Numbered from the stretch's first letter, positions 1 to 5,868 are shown. The stretch is DNA of 7,909 nucleotides from Chloroflexota bacterium (GCA_028875175.1 JAPPFO010000076.1:1-7909), one strand, 5' to 3'. The notes: generated from the sequence alone by a model not told the origin. Numbers and translations: made by a program.

Positions 1-33
1 CCCGCCCCCCCGCCCCCCCCCCCCGCCCCCCGG
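1..33. repeat. C-rich low-complexity tract at window edge
   Basis: The first 33 bases are almost entirely C, with single G interruptions at positions 4, 12 and 25, ending in CGGG. No coding frame or regulatory motif can be supported here. It could be a true homopolymer-like tract or an artefact at a contig end; the sequence alone does not decide. Confidence 0.6.
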
Positions 34-79
34 GTTTGCTGGTCTTTTCGCAGGGGTGCTGGGGGTAGCTGCCACCCTC

Positions 80-350
80 ATCCCAGCCTTCTCCCTCAAG
101 GGAGAAGGGGCAAAGCAGCGTCTCTTACCGTGGTCAGAACATCACGCAAGGTTGGTGGTCAAGAGCGTGGGCTGCGCGGAAGACCCCTCACCGATTTCCG
201 GCGGGTACGCCGGAATCTGCCTCTCCCCTTGGAGAGCGTGAAGAGCGGCGGATTGACACAGAGGAGTGCCACGCAGGTTGGGTGCTGGTGGGGGTGGTTC
301 GACACGCCCCTCCGACGGACTCCGGGGCGGCTCACCACGAACGGGTGGGG
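80..350. repeat. Mosaic of palindromes, probable dispersed intergenic repeat
   Basis: This stretch has no supportable gene. It contains four separate dyads. The first is a perfect 10-bp inverted repeat, CCTTCTCCCT (87-96) and AGGGAGAAGG (99-108), with a 2-nt loop. The second is a perfect 8-bp inverted repeat, TTCCGGCG (196-203) and CGCCGGAA (208-215), with loop GGTA. The third is CTCTCC (221-226) and GGAGAG (231-236). The fourth is nested: GTTCG (297-301) and CGAAC (338-342) enclose CGCCCC (305-310) and GGGGCG (324-329). From memory, similar phrases (TTCGACA...CTCACCACGAACGG and the CTTCTCCCTCAAGGGAGAAG palindrome) recur between genes in Chloroflexota and other environmental genomes; I could not search. 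The dyads lack a clear T-tract on either strand, so I do not call them terminators. The rest of 34-382 shows nothing I can identify. Confidence 0.55.
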
Positions 351-382
351 CTGTTTGCGGGGTGGTCTGTCTGGTGTTGGGG

Positions 383-805
383 TTAGTGGTCGGCGAGTTG
401 GATGTGGGGGGTGTAGCGGCGGAAATCGGCGGTGTTGAAGGTGAGGAGGCGGCGTTCGCCGTGGGCGAGCATGGTGGCGACGATGTTGGCGTCGTGGATC
501 TGGCGTCCGCCGACGGGGATTTCGCGGCAGAGGGCCAGGAGAGTCTCAGAGACAGCGGGTCCGTCTTCGAGAATCTGGAAGCCGTCGAGCAGCCGGCTGG
601 CGCTGGCCAGCGCCTCTTCGCGTGTGAGCGGAACGAGCCAGGCCTGTGGACGGGTGAGGACAGCCAGGTACTCGCGGACAACCTGACGGCTGATGCTAAG
701 CGGTTCGCCGTCGCGAACGGCTTGCCGCAGACGCGCCCTGGCGATCGGGTGGTCCGGGGACTCGCGGATGCGGGCGTGGATGAGGACGTTGGTGTCGATG
801 AACAC
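383..805 (-). CDS. PIN-domain ribonuclease toxin, VapC-type
   Basis: A 140-residue protein of the PIN nuclease fold, the size of typical VapC toxins, which cleave RNA with a metal-binding acidic cluster. Visible motifs are FIDTNVLIH at residues 2-10 (catalytic D4), VREYLAVLTRP at 43-53 (E45), QIHDANIVATM at 102-112 (D105) and LTFNTADF at 121-128 (N124, D127). All four expected acidic positions are present, so the enzyme looks intact. The start is a GTG at 803-805, placed directly before the first beta strand as usual in this family. It lies 6 nt after the stop of the upstream gene on the same strand, which indicates translational coupling in a two-gene operon. The partner upstream ends in a VapB-like tail, supporting a TA role. 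The RNA target cannot be predicted. The family call is firm; the TA role is inferred from context. Confidence 0.9.
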   Translation of the reverse strand: MFIDTNVLIHARIRESPDHPIARARLRQAVRDGEPLSISRQVVREYLAVLTRPQAWLVPLTREEALASASRLLDGFQILEDGPAVSETLLALCREIPVGGRQIHDANIVATMLAHGERRLLTFNTADFRRYTPHIQLADH

Positions 806-811
806 GGCGGG

Positions 812-1216
812 CTAGAGGCGATCCTCGTAGAGGTCCTCGCGTCGGAGACTGAGGTCTTCCGGCCAGGCGCCCGCGCTGTGCACCGGTAGGACGTGGTCCA
901 AATCCAGCGTTGGGCTGGGCGGCGGACGCGTGCGCCTGAGGACCAGGGTCTCGGCGTCCATATCAACCTCTGCCGTCTCCCAGCCGGCGACATTCCAGGC
1001 CAGGGCCTGGCTGTGGCCGCTGCCGAGGCGTTGATTGCCCCACCAGGGCCGGTAGAGACGAGCGGAGGCGGGGAGTTGAAAGCCGAGGGTGGATTCGATT
1101 TCACAGAAGGTGGCTCGCCACTCGTTCGTTTGCAGGGAGCATAGGTGGGTGTAGAGGCGACGGTATTTGCCGCGGGCGGCCATATCGCGATAAGTCTGGA
1201 TTCTGTCGGCTGCCAT
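812..1216 (-). CDS. DUF7662-like protein with VapB-like C-terminal tail, putative antitoxin
   Basis: A 134-residue protein in two parts. Residues 16-95 match what I remember of the DUF7662 family: GKYRRLYTHL (16-25), W33 and TF (36-37), EIE (39-41), LPASAR (48-53), WWGN (58-61), HSQA (68-71), W74, GW (78-79), VD (84-85) and TLVLRR (90-95). That domain has no established function known to me. Residues 96-134 form a proline-rich linker and then an acidic/basic end, LSLRREDLYEDRL, resembling the toxin-binding C-terminus of VapB antitoxins. The gene is immediately upstream of a PIN toxin, in the usual antitoxin-first order and 6 nt apart. I infer that it neutralises the toxin with its tail, and that the DUF7662 part may bind DNA. 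The ATG at 1214-1216 has an AGAGG Shine-Dalgarno 5 nt upstream. The antitoxin role is untested inference. Confidence 0.75.
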   Translation of the reverse strand: MAADRIQTYRDMAARGKYRRLYTHLCSLQTNEWRATFCEIESTLGFQLPASARLYRPWWGNQRLGSGHSQALAWNVAGWETAEVDMDAETLVLRRTRPPPSPTLDLDHVLPVHSAGAWPEDLSLRREDLYEDRL

Positions 1217-1253
1217 GGGAGCCTCTATGAGGCGACGCGATTGACGGGCGGGC

Positions 1254-1266
1254 GATTACGTGAATC
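1254..1266. promoter_or_regulatory. Possible autoregulatory operator, short dyad
   Basis: GATT (1254-1257) and AATC (1263-1266) form an inverted repeat with a 5-nt spacer. It overlaps the -10 box and predicted start of the TA promoter, where TA complexes usually bind to repress themselves. The arms are only 4 bp, so chance is quite possible. Confidence 0.3.
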
Positions 1267-1292
1267 ATAGTTAGTTAGTGGGCAAAGTGCAA
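1264..1292 (-). promoter_or_regulatory. Sigma70-like promoter of the DUF7662/PIN operon
   Basis: Read on the minus strand, the -35 box is TTGCAC (1287-1292), the spacer is exactly 17 nt, and the -10 box is TATGAT (1264-1269). Transcription would start near 1257, giving a 5' leader of about 40 nt before the ATG at 1216. Each box differs from consensus at only one or two positions, making this the best promoter in the window. Confidence 0.75.
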
Positions 1293-1398
1293 GTGCCTGA
1301 GAGCCTTCAAAGGTCGTCCTGAAACCGACTGGTCGCAGTTCCCAGGTGTCGTGGACGGTGGCTGGTCCCGCCGGGTCGATCATTCGAAACCGGACTGA

Positions 1399-1426
1399 TT
1401 GACGAGATCAGTGATGGGCTTACACT
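1399..1426 (+). promoter_or_regulatory. Candidate promoter of the ABC-F leader
   Basis: A -35 box TTGACG (1399-1404), a 16-nt spacer and a -10 box TACACT (1421-1426) point rightward to the ABC-F gene. The A at 1434, seven bases after the -10 box, is a natural start and is also the first base of a mini-ORF ATG. A 5-bp dyad, CTGAT (1395-1399) and ATCAG (1407-1411), straddles the -35 box and could be a repressor site. The rest of the 1217-1629 gap holds the opposing TA promoter, the leader described below, and nothing else I recognise in 1293-1390. Confidence 0.5.
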
Positions 1427-1433
1427 GGCCGGC

Positions 1434-1454
1434 ATGAACGGGGTACTGGGTTAG
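1434..1454 (+). CDS. Six-codon leader mini-ORF (uORF1), putative
   Basis: ATG followed by five sense codons and TAG encodes MNGVLG. The ATG lies exactly where transcription would start from the promoter candidate upstream, so it could be translated as a leaderless message. There is no Shine-Dalgarno. Its stop is directly followed by the ATG of a second mini-ORF (TAGATG at 1452-1457). Position in an ABC-F leader ahead of a terminator suggests a regulatory leader peptide of the kind that senses ribosome stalling. Such short ORFs also arise by chance, so confidence is limited. Confidence 0.35.
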   Translation: MNGVLG

Positions 1455-1529
1455 ATGCGCGGACCTGAAGTGCAGCGCCGCTGCGTTGCACGCGGGGTGA
1501 TTGCGCGAGGAGTGTGCCCTCTGAGGTAG
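1455..1529 (+). CDS. 24-codon arginine-rich leader mini-ORF (uORF2), putative
   Basis: This ORF begins one base after the stop of the previous mini-ORF and in the same frame, so a terminating ribosome could re-initiate. It encodes 24 residues, six of them arginine (positions 2, 8, 9, 13, 18, 24), with a repeated ARGV motif at 12-15 and 17-20. It ends at TAG 1527-1529, 25 nt before the terminator stem. Codons 13-14 (1491-1496) contain CGCGG, which can pair with the 5' arm of the terminator, so ribosome position here could affect termination. I see no canonical macrolide-stall motif (basic-any-basic near the end). Confidence 0.35.
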   Translation: MRGPEVQRRCVARGVIARGVCPLR

Positions 1530-1554
1530 CGAAGGACTGATTGCGAAACGCTTG

Positions 1555-1601
1555 CCGCGGATGGGGCTCCGAGCCAGGAATGTCCGCGGTTTTTTCTTTT
1601 T
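1555..1601 (+). terminator. Intrinsic terminator in the ABC-F leader, likely attenuator
   Basis: A perfect 7-bp stem, CCGCGGA (1555-1561) with TCCGCGG (1583-1589), encloses an inner hairpin GGCT (1565-1568) and AGCC (1572-1575). It is followed at once by six T (1590-1595), a C and five more T. This is a classic Rho-independent terminator for rightward transcription. No complete gene lies upstream on this strand, while the ABC-F start codon lies 29 nt downstream, so it would end transcription inside the ABC-F leader. The 5' arm can pair instead with CGCGG at 1458-1462 or 1491-1495, giving possible antiterminators. Alternatively it ends a separate small RNA. Confidence 0.8.
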
Positions 1602-1629
1602 CGCCGATCAGAAGGTTTTGGGCTGACGC

Positions 1630-3246
1630 ATGTTGAGTCTCAGCAAGGTTTCGTTCGCGTGGGGGCCGCAGGAGGTGCTGCGGGAGGTTTCGCTGTTCGT
1701 GGGGCGGGGCGAGAAGGTGGGACTGGCGGGGGTGAATGGGGCCGGGAAGTCGACGCTGTTGCATCTGGCGGCCGGGGCGGTGGAGCCGGATAGCGGCGGG
1801 GTGAGCCGGCCGAACCGGACCGGGATGTTGCCGCAGGAGCCGGCAATTGCCGCGGCGTTTGCGCCGGAGTCGACGGTGATGGACGTGGTGATGTCGAGCG
1901 GGCCGACGGCGGAGATCGCGGCGCGGCTGTCGGCAGCGGAGCGGCGGTTGGCGACGGTGGGCGACGAGGAGTTGACGGAGGCGGTGGAGGCGTACGGGCA
2001 GATTGAGGAAGAGTTTCGGAACGCGGACGGGTACCGGGCGCAGTCGGACGCGGGGGTGATTCTGAGCGGGCTGGGGCTGGGGGCCGACATGGCAGACCGA
2101 GCGCTGGGGAGCCTGTCGTCGGGTCAGCGAACGCGGGTGGAGATGGCGCGGGTGCTGGCGAGCAAGGCGGACTTGCTGCTGCTGGATGAGCCGACGAATC
2201 ACCTGGACGTGGACGGGACGCGGTGGTTGATGGGGTTCCTGGCGGACTCGCCGGCGGCGGTGCTGATCGTCTCGCACGATTTGCGGCTGCTGGATCACGC
2301 GATTACGCGGGTGTATGAGCTGGACGGGATGACGCGGAAGGCGACGGCGTTCAAAGGGACGTACAGCGAGTACCTGGTGTGGAGCGAGGAGCAGCGGGCG
2401 GCGCTGGAGGTGACGCGCCAGCAGCAGCAACGGCGGATCGACCGCTTGCAGGCGTCGACGGACCGGCTGCGGGCGCACTCGATGAAGAGCGAGAAGGTGG
2501 CGCGGCGGGTGAAGGTGATGGACCGGCGGCTGGAGCGGATGCGCGAGGAGCAGGTGGAGCTGCCGCTGGAACCGGGCGAGATCGGGATGCGGGTGGGGCA
2601 GGCGCCGAGGTCGGGCCGGGTGGCGCTGCGCGTGGAGGGGGTGGCGCATGCGTATGGGGAGAACCGGGTGTTGCGGGACGTTTCGCTGGAGTTGGAACGG
2701 GGACAGCGGTTGGCGGTGATCGGTCGGAATGGGGCGGGGAAGTCGACGTTGCTGAATATCGTTGCCGGGGTGTTGGAGGCGGATGGCGGGTCGGCCGAGG
2801 CGGGGCATAACGTCTCAATGGCGCACTTCAACCATGCGTTGGATCCGGCGCTGGGCCGGCGGTCGGCGTATGACTTCGTGCGGTCGCTGCTGGGTCCGGT
2901 GGAACCGACGATCCGGAGCTTCCTGGCGACGCTGATGTTTCACGAGGACCACATTTACCGGCCGCTGCGAACGCTTTCGGCCGGCGAGCGGGCGCGGCTG
3001 GCGATTGCGGGGCTGATGCTGGAGCGCCGGAATCTGTTGCTGCTGGATGAGCCGAACAGCAACCTGGACCGGACGACGCAGGCGTGGCTGGTGGAGGCGC
3101 TACGCAGCTATGGAGCGTCGCTGGTGGTGGTGTCGCACGACGTGGAGTTCGTGGCGGAGCTGGAGCCGGATTGGGTGCTGCTGATGCCGGAGGAGCGGTT
3201 GGAGGCGTATGAGGAAAGGCATTTGGGACGGGTGGCGTTGGTGTAG
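1630..3246 (+). CDS. ABC-F family ribosome-associated ATPase
   Basis: A 538-residue protein with two tandem ATP-binding domains and no membrane segments, diagnostic of ABC-F proteins, which bind the ribosomal E site and rescue stalled or drug-bound ribosomes. NBD1 has Walker A GVNGAGKS (34-41), Q69, signature LSSGQ (162-166), Walker B LLLLDEPTNHLD (182-193; E187) and H216. A charged, helical P-site tRNA interaction linker spans about 245-325. NBD2 has Walker A GRNGAGKS (365-372), signature LSAGE (449-453), Walker B LLLLDEPNSNLD (469-480; E474) and H503. NBD2 departs from the family in DEPNSNLD for DEPTNHLD and in N401 at the usual Q-loop position. The length is close to EttA (about 555). The ATG is preceded by an in-frame TGA at 1624-1626; the only Shine-Dalgarno-like GAAGG (1611-1615) is 14 nt away, unusually far. 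The attenuator-like leader favours an inducible resistance or stress ABC-F, but the subfamily cannot be fixed by eye. Confidence 0.93.
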   Translation: MLSLSKVSFAWGPQEVLREVSLFVGRGEKVGLAGVNGAGKSTLLHLAAGAVEPDSGGVSRPNRTGMLPQEPAIAAAFAPESTVMDVVMSSGPTAEIAARLSAAERRLATVGDEELTEAVEAYGQIEEEFRNADGYRAQSDAGVILSGLGLGADMADRALGSLSSGQRTRVEMARVLASKADLLLLDEPTNHLDVDGTRWLMGFLADSPAAVLIVSHDLRLLDHAITRVYELDGMTRKATAFKGTYSEYLVWSEEQRAALEVTRQQQQRRIDRLQASTDRLRAHSMKSEKVARRVKVMDRRLERMREEQVELPLEPGEIGMRVGQAPRSGRVALRVEGVAHAYGENRVLRDVSLELERGQRLAVIGRNGAGKSTLLNIVAGVLEADGGSAEAGHNVSMAHFNHALDPALGRRSAYDFVRSLLGPVEPTIRSFLATLMFHEDHIYRPLRTLSAGERARLAIAGLMLERRNLLLLDEPNSNLDRTTQAWLVEALRSYGASLVVVSHDVEFVAELEPDWVLLMPEERLEAYEERHLGRVALV

Positions 3247-3346
3247 GAGTGACTGATGATCCGCAATTTGCGATGGGTCAATCGTGATAGGTGACGCCTG
3301 ACCTCTCGAGAACAACGTAGCGTATCGTCTAAGCCAGAATGCACGC

Positions 3347-3619
3347 CTATCTAAAGAGGTCGCTGTGCGTGCCGGTGCGAACGAAGATTAGCCTGTCTTC
3401 TTCCGGTTTCCAAATCAGTAGCCAGTCAGGCTCTATGTGGCACTCTCAGTACTCGGACCAATTCCCCCTCAGCTTGTGGGGCCGATGTCGAGGCTCAAGT
3501 GGGTGACCTGCAAGCAATTGGTCAATAATTGATCTCAGCTTCTCGGGATCTTTGCCACGCCTTTCGGCGCGTCTCAAGTCTCTATTGAATTGTTTGCGAA
3601 AAACAGGCCGCAAAATGAC
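3347..3619 (-). pseudogene. YafQ-type toxin, interrupted by an in-frame TGA
   Basis: Translation of the minus strand from 3619 gives a 90-codon YafQ-family mRNA interferase with one internal stop. It opens ILRPVFRKQFNRDLRRAERR, continues PHKLRGNW (47-54), then TGA at codon 58 (3446-3448), and resumes ECHIEPDWLLIW (59-70), RTGTHSDLF (81-89) and TAG. Family members carry arginine at the position of the TGA (as in YRECHIEPDW), so one CGA-to-TGA change explains it. Catalytic-type residues H48, H61, D65, H85 and F89 are all present. The expected start is also abnormal: GTC (3617-3619) stands where GTG or ATG is expected, and only ATT or TTG follow. The antitoxin gene ends 3 nt upstream. The product would lack its catalytic half, so the toxin is probably dead, unless the TGA is a sequencing error. 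Confidence 0.8.
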
Positions 3620-3622
3620 GGC

Positions 3623-3835
3623 CTATTGGTCTTGCGATTCGTTACTCTTATATTTGGCATATTCTTCCATAAACTCGTGCATGTCGTTGTATTCGACCAA
3701 GTCTTCGCCAGCCTCCACCTGCCGCATGGCCTCAATGGTCTCGGCATTGGGGACCCGGTACGTGGGATCCTTAGCCGCTGGTTTGGCATGCCGGACTCTA
3801 GGTTTTCGTACTTCAACCCTGTCTTTTATCGCCAT
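3623..3835 (-). CDS. RelB-like antitoxin of the YafQ module
   Basis: A 70-residue acidic-tailed protein. The segment VPNAETIEAMRQVEAGEDLV (28-47) followed by EYNDMHEFMEEY (48-59) resembles the toxin-wrapping C-terminal part of RelB/DinJ-type antitoxins. The first 27 residues are strongly basic (RKPRVRHAKPAAK at 10-22) and do not look like the ribbon-helix-helix domain of DinJ, so the DNA-binding part is atypical or absent. The ATG (3833-3835) has AGG (3841-3843) 5 nt upstream. A TAGAAT -10-like box occurs at 3888-3893 (minus strand) without a good -35. The gene stands between lepA, whose stop is 95 nt upstream, and the broken YafQ gene just downstream. With the toxin disabled it may be a relic or may still counter other toxins. 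Confidence 0.75.
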   Translation of the reverse strand: MAIKDRVEVRKPRVRHAKPAAKDPTYRVPNAETIEAMRQVEAGEDLVEYNDMHEFMEEYAKYKSNESQDQ

Positions 3836-3930
3836 GTCTTCCTAAAGATCAACCATGCGACTGGCAGGTACGCTGGCTGCGAAGAGAATTCTATCACGAC
3901 TCTAAAGCTGGGAACGCATCTCGTAGGCGG

Positions 3931-5757
3931 TTAGCGGACGCTGGGGGCGTTGAGTTGGAGGACGGCGGAGAAGGCTTCCTGGGGGATGTCGACGCTGCCG
4001 ACGCGTTTCATGCGGCGTTTGCCGGCTTTTTGGGATTCGAGGAGCTTTTTCTTGCGTGAGACGTCGCGGCCGTAGCACTTGGCAAGGACGTCTTTGCGGA
4101 GGGGGCGGACGGTTTCGCGGGCGATGATGCGGGAGCCGATGGCGGCCTGGACGGCGACTTCGAAGAGCTGGCGGGGGATTTCGCGGCGGATGCGGAGGGC
4201 GAGGTCGCGGCCGATGACGGGGGCCTGCTCGCGAAGGACGAGGGTTGAGAGGGCGTCGACGACCTGGCCGTTGACGCGGATGTCGAGGCGGACGAGGTCG
4301 GCTTCGCGGTAGCCGAGGAAGTTGTAATCGAGGGAGGCGTAGCCGCGGCTGACGGACTTGAGGGTGTCGAAGAAGCCGGTGAGCATTTCAGCCAGGGGCA
4401 GGTCGTACTCGATGAGGACGCGGGTTGGTTCGATGTGCTCCATGCGGTGGTGGGATCCGCGTCGGTTGGCGAGGAGCTCGCTGACGCGGCCGATGTAGGC
4501 GGTGGGCGTGATGATGCTGAGGCGCATCCAGGGTTCGCGGATGGCGGCGATCTGGGAGAGTTCGGGGAAATCGGCGGGGCTGTCCAGGAGGGTGATGGCG
4601 CCGTCGCGGGCCTCGACTTCGTACTCGACCTGGGGGGTGGTGATGACGAGTTCGATGTCGAACTCGCGTTCCAGGCGCTCGCGGACGATATCCATGTGCA
4701 ACACGCCCAGGAAACCGGCACGAAAGCCGAAGCCGAGGGCCAGCGACTTCTCGAGTTGGAAGGTGAGGGCGGGGTCGCTGAGGCGGAGGCGTTCGAGGGC
4801 ATCGCGCAGGTCCGGGTACTGCTCGGGGTTGGTGGCATAGAGGCCGGCGAAGACCAGGGGCTTGGGCTGCCGGTAGCCGGGAAGCGGCTGGATGCCTTCG
4901 GCGCCGAGCGGGGCCACGGTGTCGCCGGCGGGTACGTCCTGCGTGTCCTTCAGGCCCGTCGCGACGAAGCCGACGTCGCCGGTTCCCAGAACGTCCTGCT
5001 GGCGGCGGGTGGGGACGAACACGCCGACGTCGACGGCCTCAGCTCGGGTGCCGGCCTGGACGAGCTGGAGGCGGTCGGCGCGCTGGAGCCGGCCGTCGAC
5101 CACGCGAACGTAGGCGACGACGCCCTGGTGCTGGTCGTAGGCGGAGTCGAACACGAGGGCGCGGAGGGGGGCGTTGGGGTTGCCGGGGGGCGGTGGCGTT
5201 GCGTCGACGATGCGGTCGAGGAGGTTGCGGACGCCGTCGCCGGTCTTGGCGGAGACACAGAGGACTTCTGAGGGCTCGGCGCCCAGGAAGTCGGTCAGTT
5301 CGCGGGCCACCTCGTCGGTGCGGGCGGTGGGGAGGTCGGTCTTGTTGACGACCGGGATGATGGTCAGGTCCAGCTCGAGGGCGGCGTAGGCGTTGGCGAG
5401 AGTCTGGGCTTCGATGCCCTGGGTGGCGTCCACCAGCAAAACCGCGCCCTCGCAGGCCGCCAGCGAGCGCGAAACCTCGTAGCTGAAGTCCACGTGCCCC
5501 GGGGTGTCGATGAGATTCAGCGCGTACTCAATCCCGTCAACCTGGTGGCGCATGTGGACAGGATGAGCCTTGATGGTGATGCCGCGCTCGCGCTCCAGGT
5601 CCATGGAGTCGAGGACCTGCTCGCGCATCTCGCGCCGGCTGAGGGTGGCGGTGAGCTCCAGCATCCGGTCGGCCAGCGTCGACTTGCCGTGGTCGATGTG
5701 AGCGATGATGCAGAAGTTGCGGGTGCGCGTTTGGGCTGGGGAGAGCGTTTGGGGCAT
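3931..5757 (-). CDS. lepA: Elongation factor 4 (LepA), translational GTPase
   Basis: A 608-residue full-length LepA, a ribosome-dependent GTPase related to EF-G that acts on stalled or initiating ribosomes. GTPase motifs are G1 AHIDHGKST (19-27), G2 around ERERGITIKA (55-64), G3 DTPGHVDF (84-91), G4 NKTD (138-141) and G5 SAK (169-171). EF-G-like domains follow (about 195-485), then the LepA-specific C-terminal domain from about 490, with the hallmark CYGRDVSRKKKLLESQKAG. All catalytic residues, including H88, are present, and the length is normal. The stop is TAA at 3931-3933. The ATG (5755-5757) has no Shine-Dalgarno, but a TAGAAT -10-like box lies 5 nt upstream, so the message could be leaderless. 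The permease gene lies 111 nt upstream on the same strand. Confidence 0.98.
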   Translation of the reverse strand: MPQTLSPAQTRTRNFCIIAHIDHGKSTLADRMLELTATLSRREMREQVLDSMDLERERGITIKAHPVHMRHQVDGIEYALNLIDTPGHVDFSYEVSRSLAACEGAVLLVDATQGIEAQTLANAYAALELDLTIIPVVNKTDLPTARTDEVARELTDFLGAEPSEVLCVSAKTGDGVRNLLDRIVDATPPPPGNPNAPLRALVFDSAYDQHQGVVAYVRVVDGRLQRADRLQLVQAGTRAEAVDVGVFVPTRRQQDVLGTGDVGFVATGLKDTQDVPAGDTVAPLGAEGIQPLPGYRQPKPLVFAGLYATNPEQYPDLRDALERLRLSDPALTFQLEKSLALGFGFRAGFLGVLHMDIVRERLEREFDIELVITTPQVEYEVEARDGAITLLDSPADFPELSQIAAIREPWMRLSIITPTAYIGRVSELLANRRGSHHRMEHIEPTRVLIEYDLPLAEMLTGFFDTLKSVSRGYASLDYNFLGYREADLVRLDIRVNGQVVDALSTLVLREQAPVIGRDLALRIRREIPRQLFEVAVQAAIGSRIIARETVRPLRKDVLAKCYGRDVSRKKKLLESQKAGKRRMKRVGSVDIPQEAFSAVLQLNAPSVR

Positions 5758-5762
5758 GGGTG

Positions 5763-5768
5763 ATTCTA
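5763..5768 (-). promoter_or_regulatory. Candidate -10 box for a leaderless lepA transcript
   Basis: On the minus strand TAGAAT (5763-5768) is followed by CACCC and then the lepA ATG, so transcription would begin at or next to the start codon. No ribosome binding site competes. There is no recognisable -35 at 16-18 nt, which weakens the call. The rest of 5758-5868 holds nothing else I can identify. Confidence 0.35.
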
Positions 5769-5868
5769 TCGGCGGGCCGGGGCTCGCATGCCGGTGACTT
5801 GCCTAGCGATCCGCATTATTCGAGGGCAGTGGCCGCCGCTTGCCCGCTCCGCTGCCACTTGCGGTTAC

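Noticed and set aside
142..1104. Long minus-strand frame across the TA operon
   Set aside because: It is out of frame with the PIN and DUF7662 genes, both of which have clear motifs, and its product is Ser/Pro/Thr/Arg-rich filler.
1434..1629. T-box or known riboswitch in the ABC-F leader
   Set aside because: I do not find the conserved T-box antiterminator sequence or the core of any riboswitch I can recall.
1420..2808. Long minus-strand open frame opposite the ABC-F gene (462 codons)
   Set aside because: Its translation is Pro/Arg/His-rich low complexity, as produced by the antisense of a GC-rich gene, while the plus strand has complete ABC-F motifs.
3262..3272. CGCAA-T-TTGCG dyad after the ABC-F stop as a terminator
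   Set aside because: The loop would be one base and there is no T-tract; no good terminator is visible in this convergent gap.
3446..3448. TGA in the YafQ gene as selenocysteine or reassigned codon
   Set aside because: Relatives have Arg at this site, not Cys or Trp. I see no SECIS-like hairpin argument for it, and TGG encodes Trp throughout the neighbouring genes.
3552..3845. Plus-strand frames opposite the RelB-like antitoxin and YafQ remnant
   Set aside because: The minus strand shows antitoxin and toxin homology in the correct order, and the plus-strand products match nothing.
4435..5271. Plus-strand open frame opposite lepA (278 codons)
   Set aside because: It consists of Gly/Ala/Glu/Asp/Val-biased antisense sequence and lies wholly within unmistakable lepA.
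5829..5859. AGTGGC/GCCACT dyad between permease and lepA as a terminator
   Set aside because: It has a 6-bp stem with a loop of about 19 nt and no T-tract on either strand.
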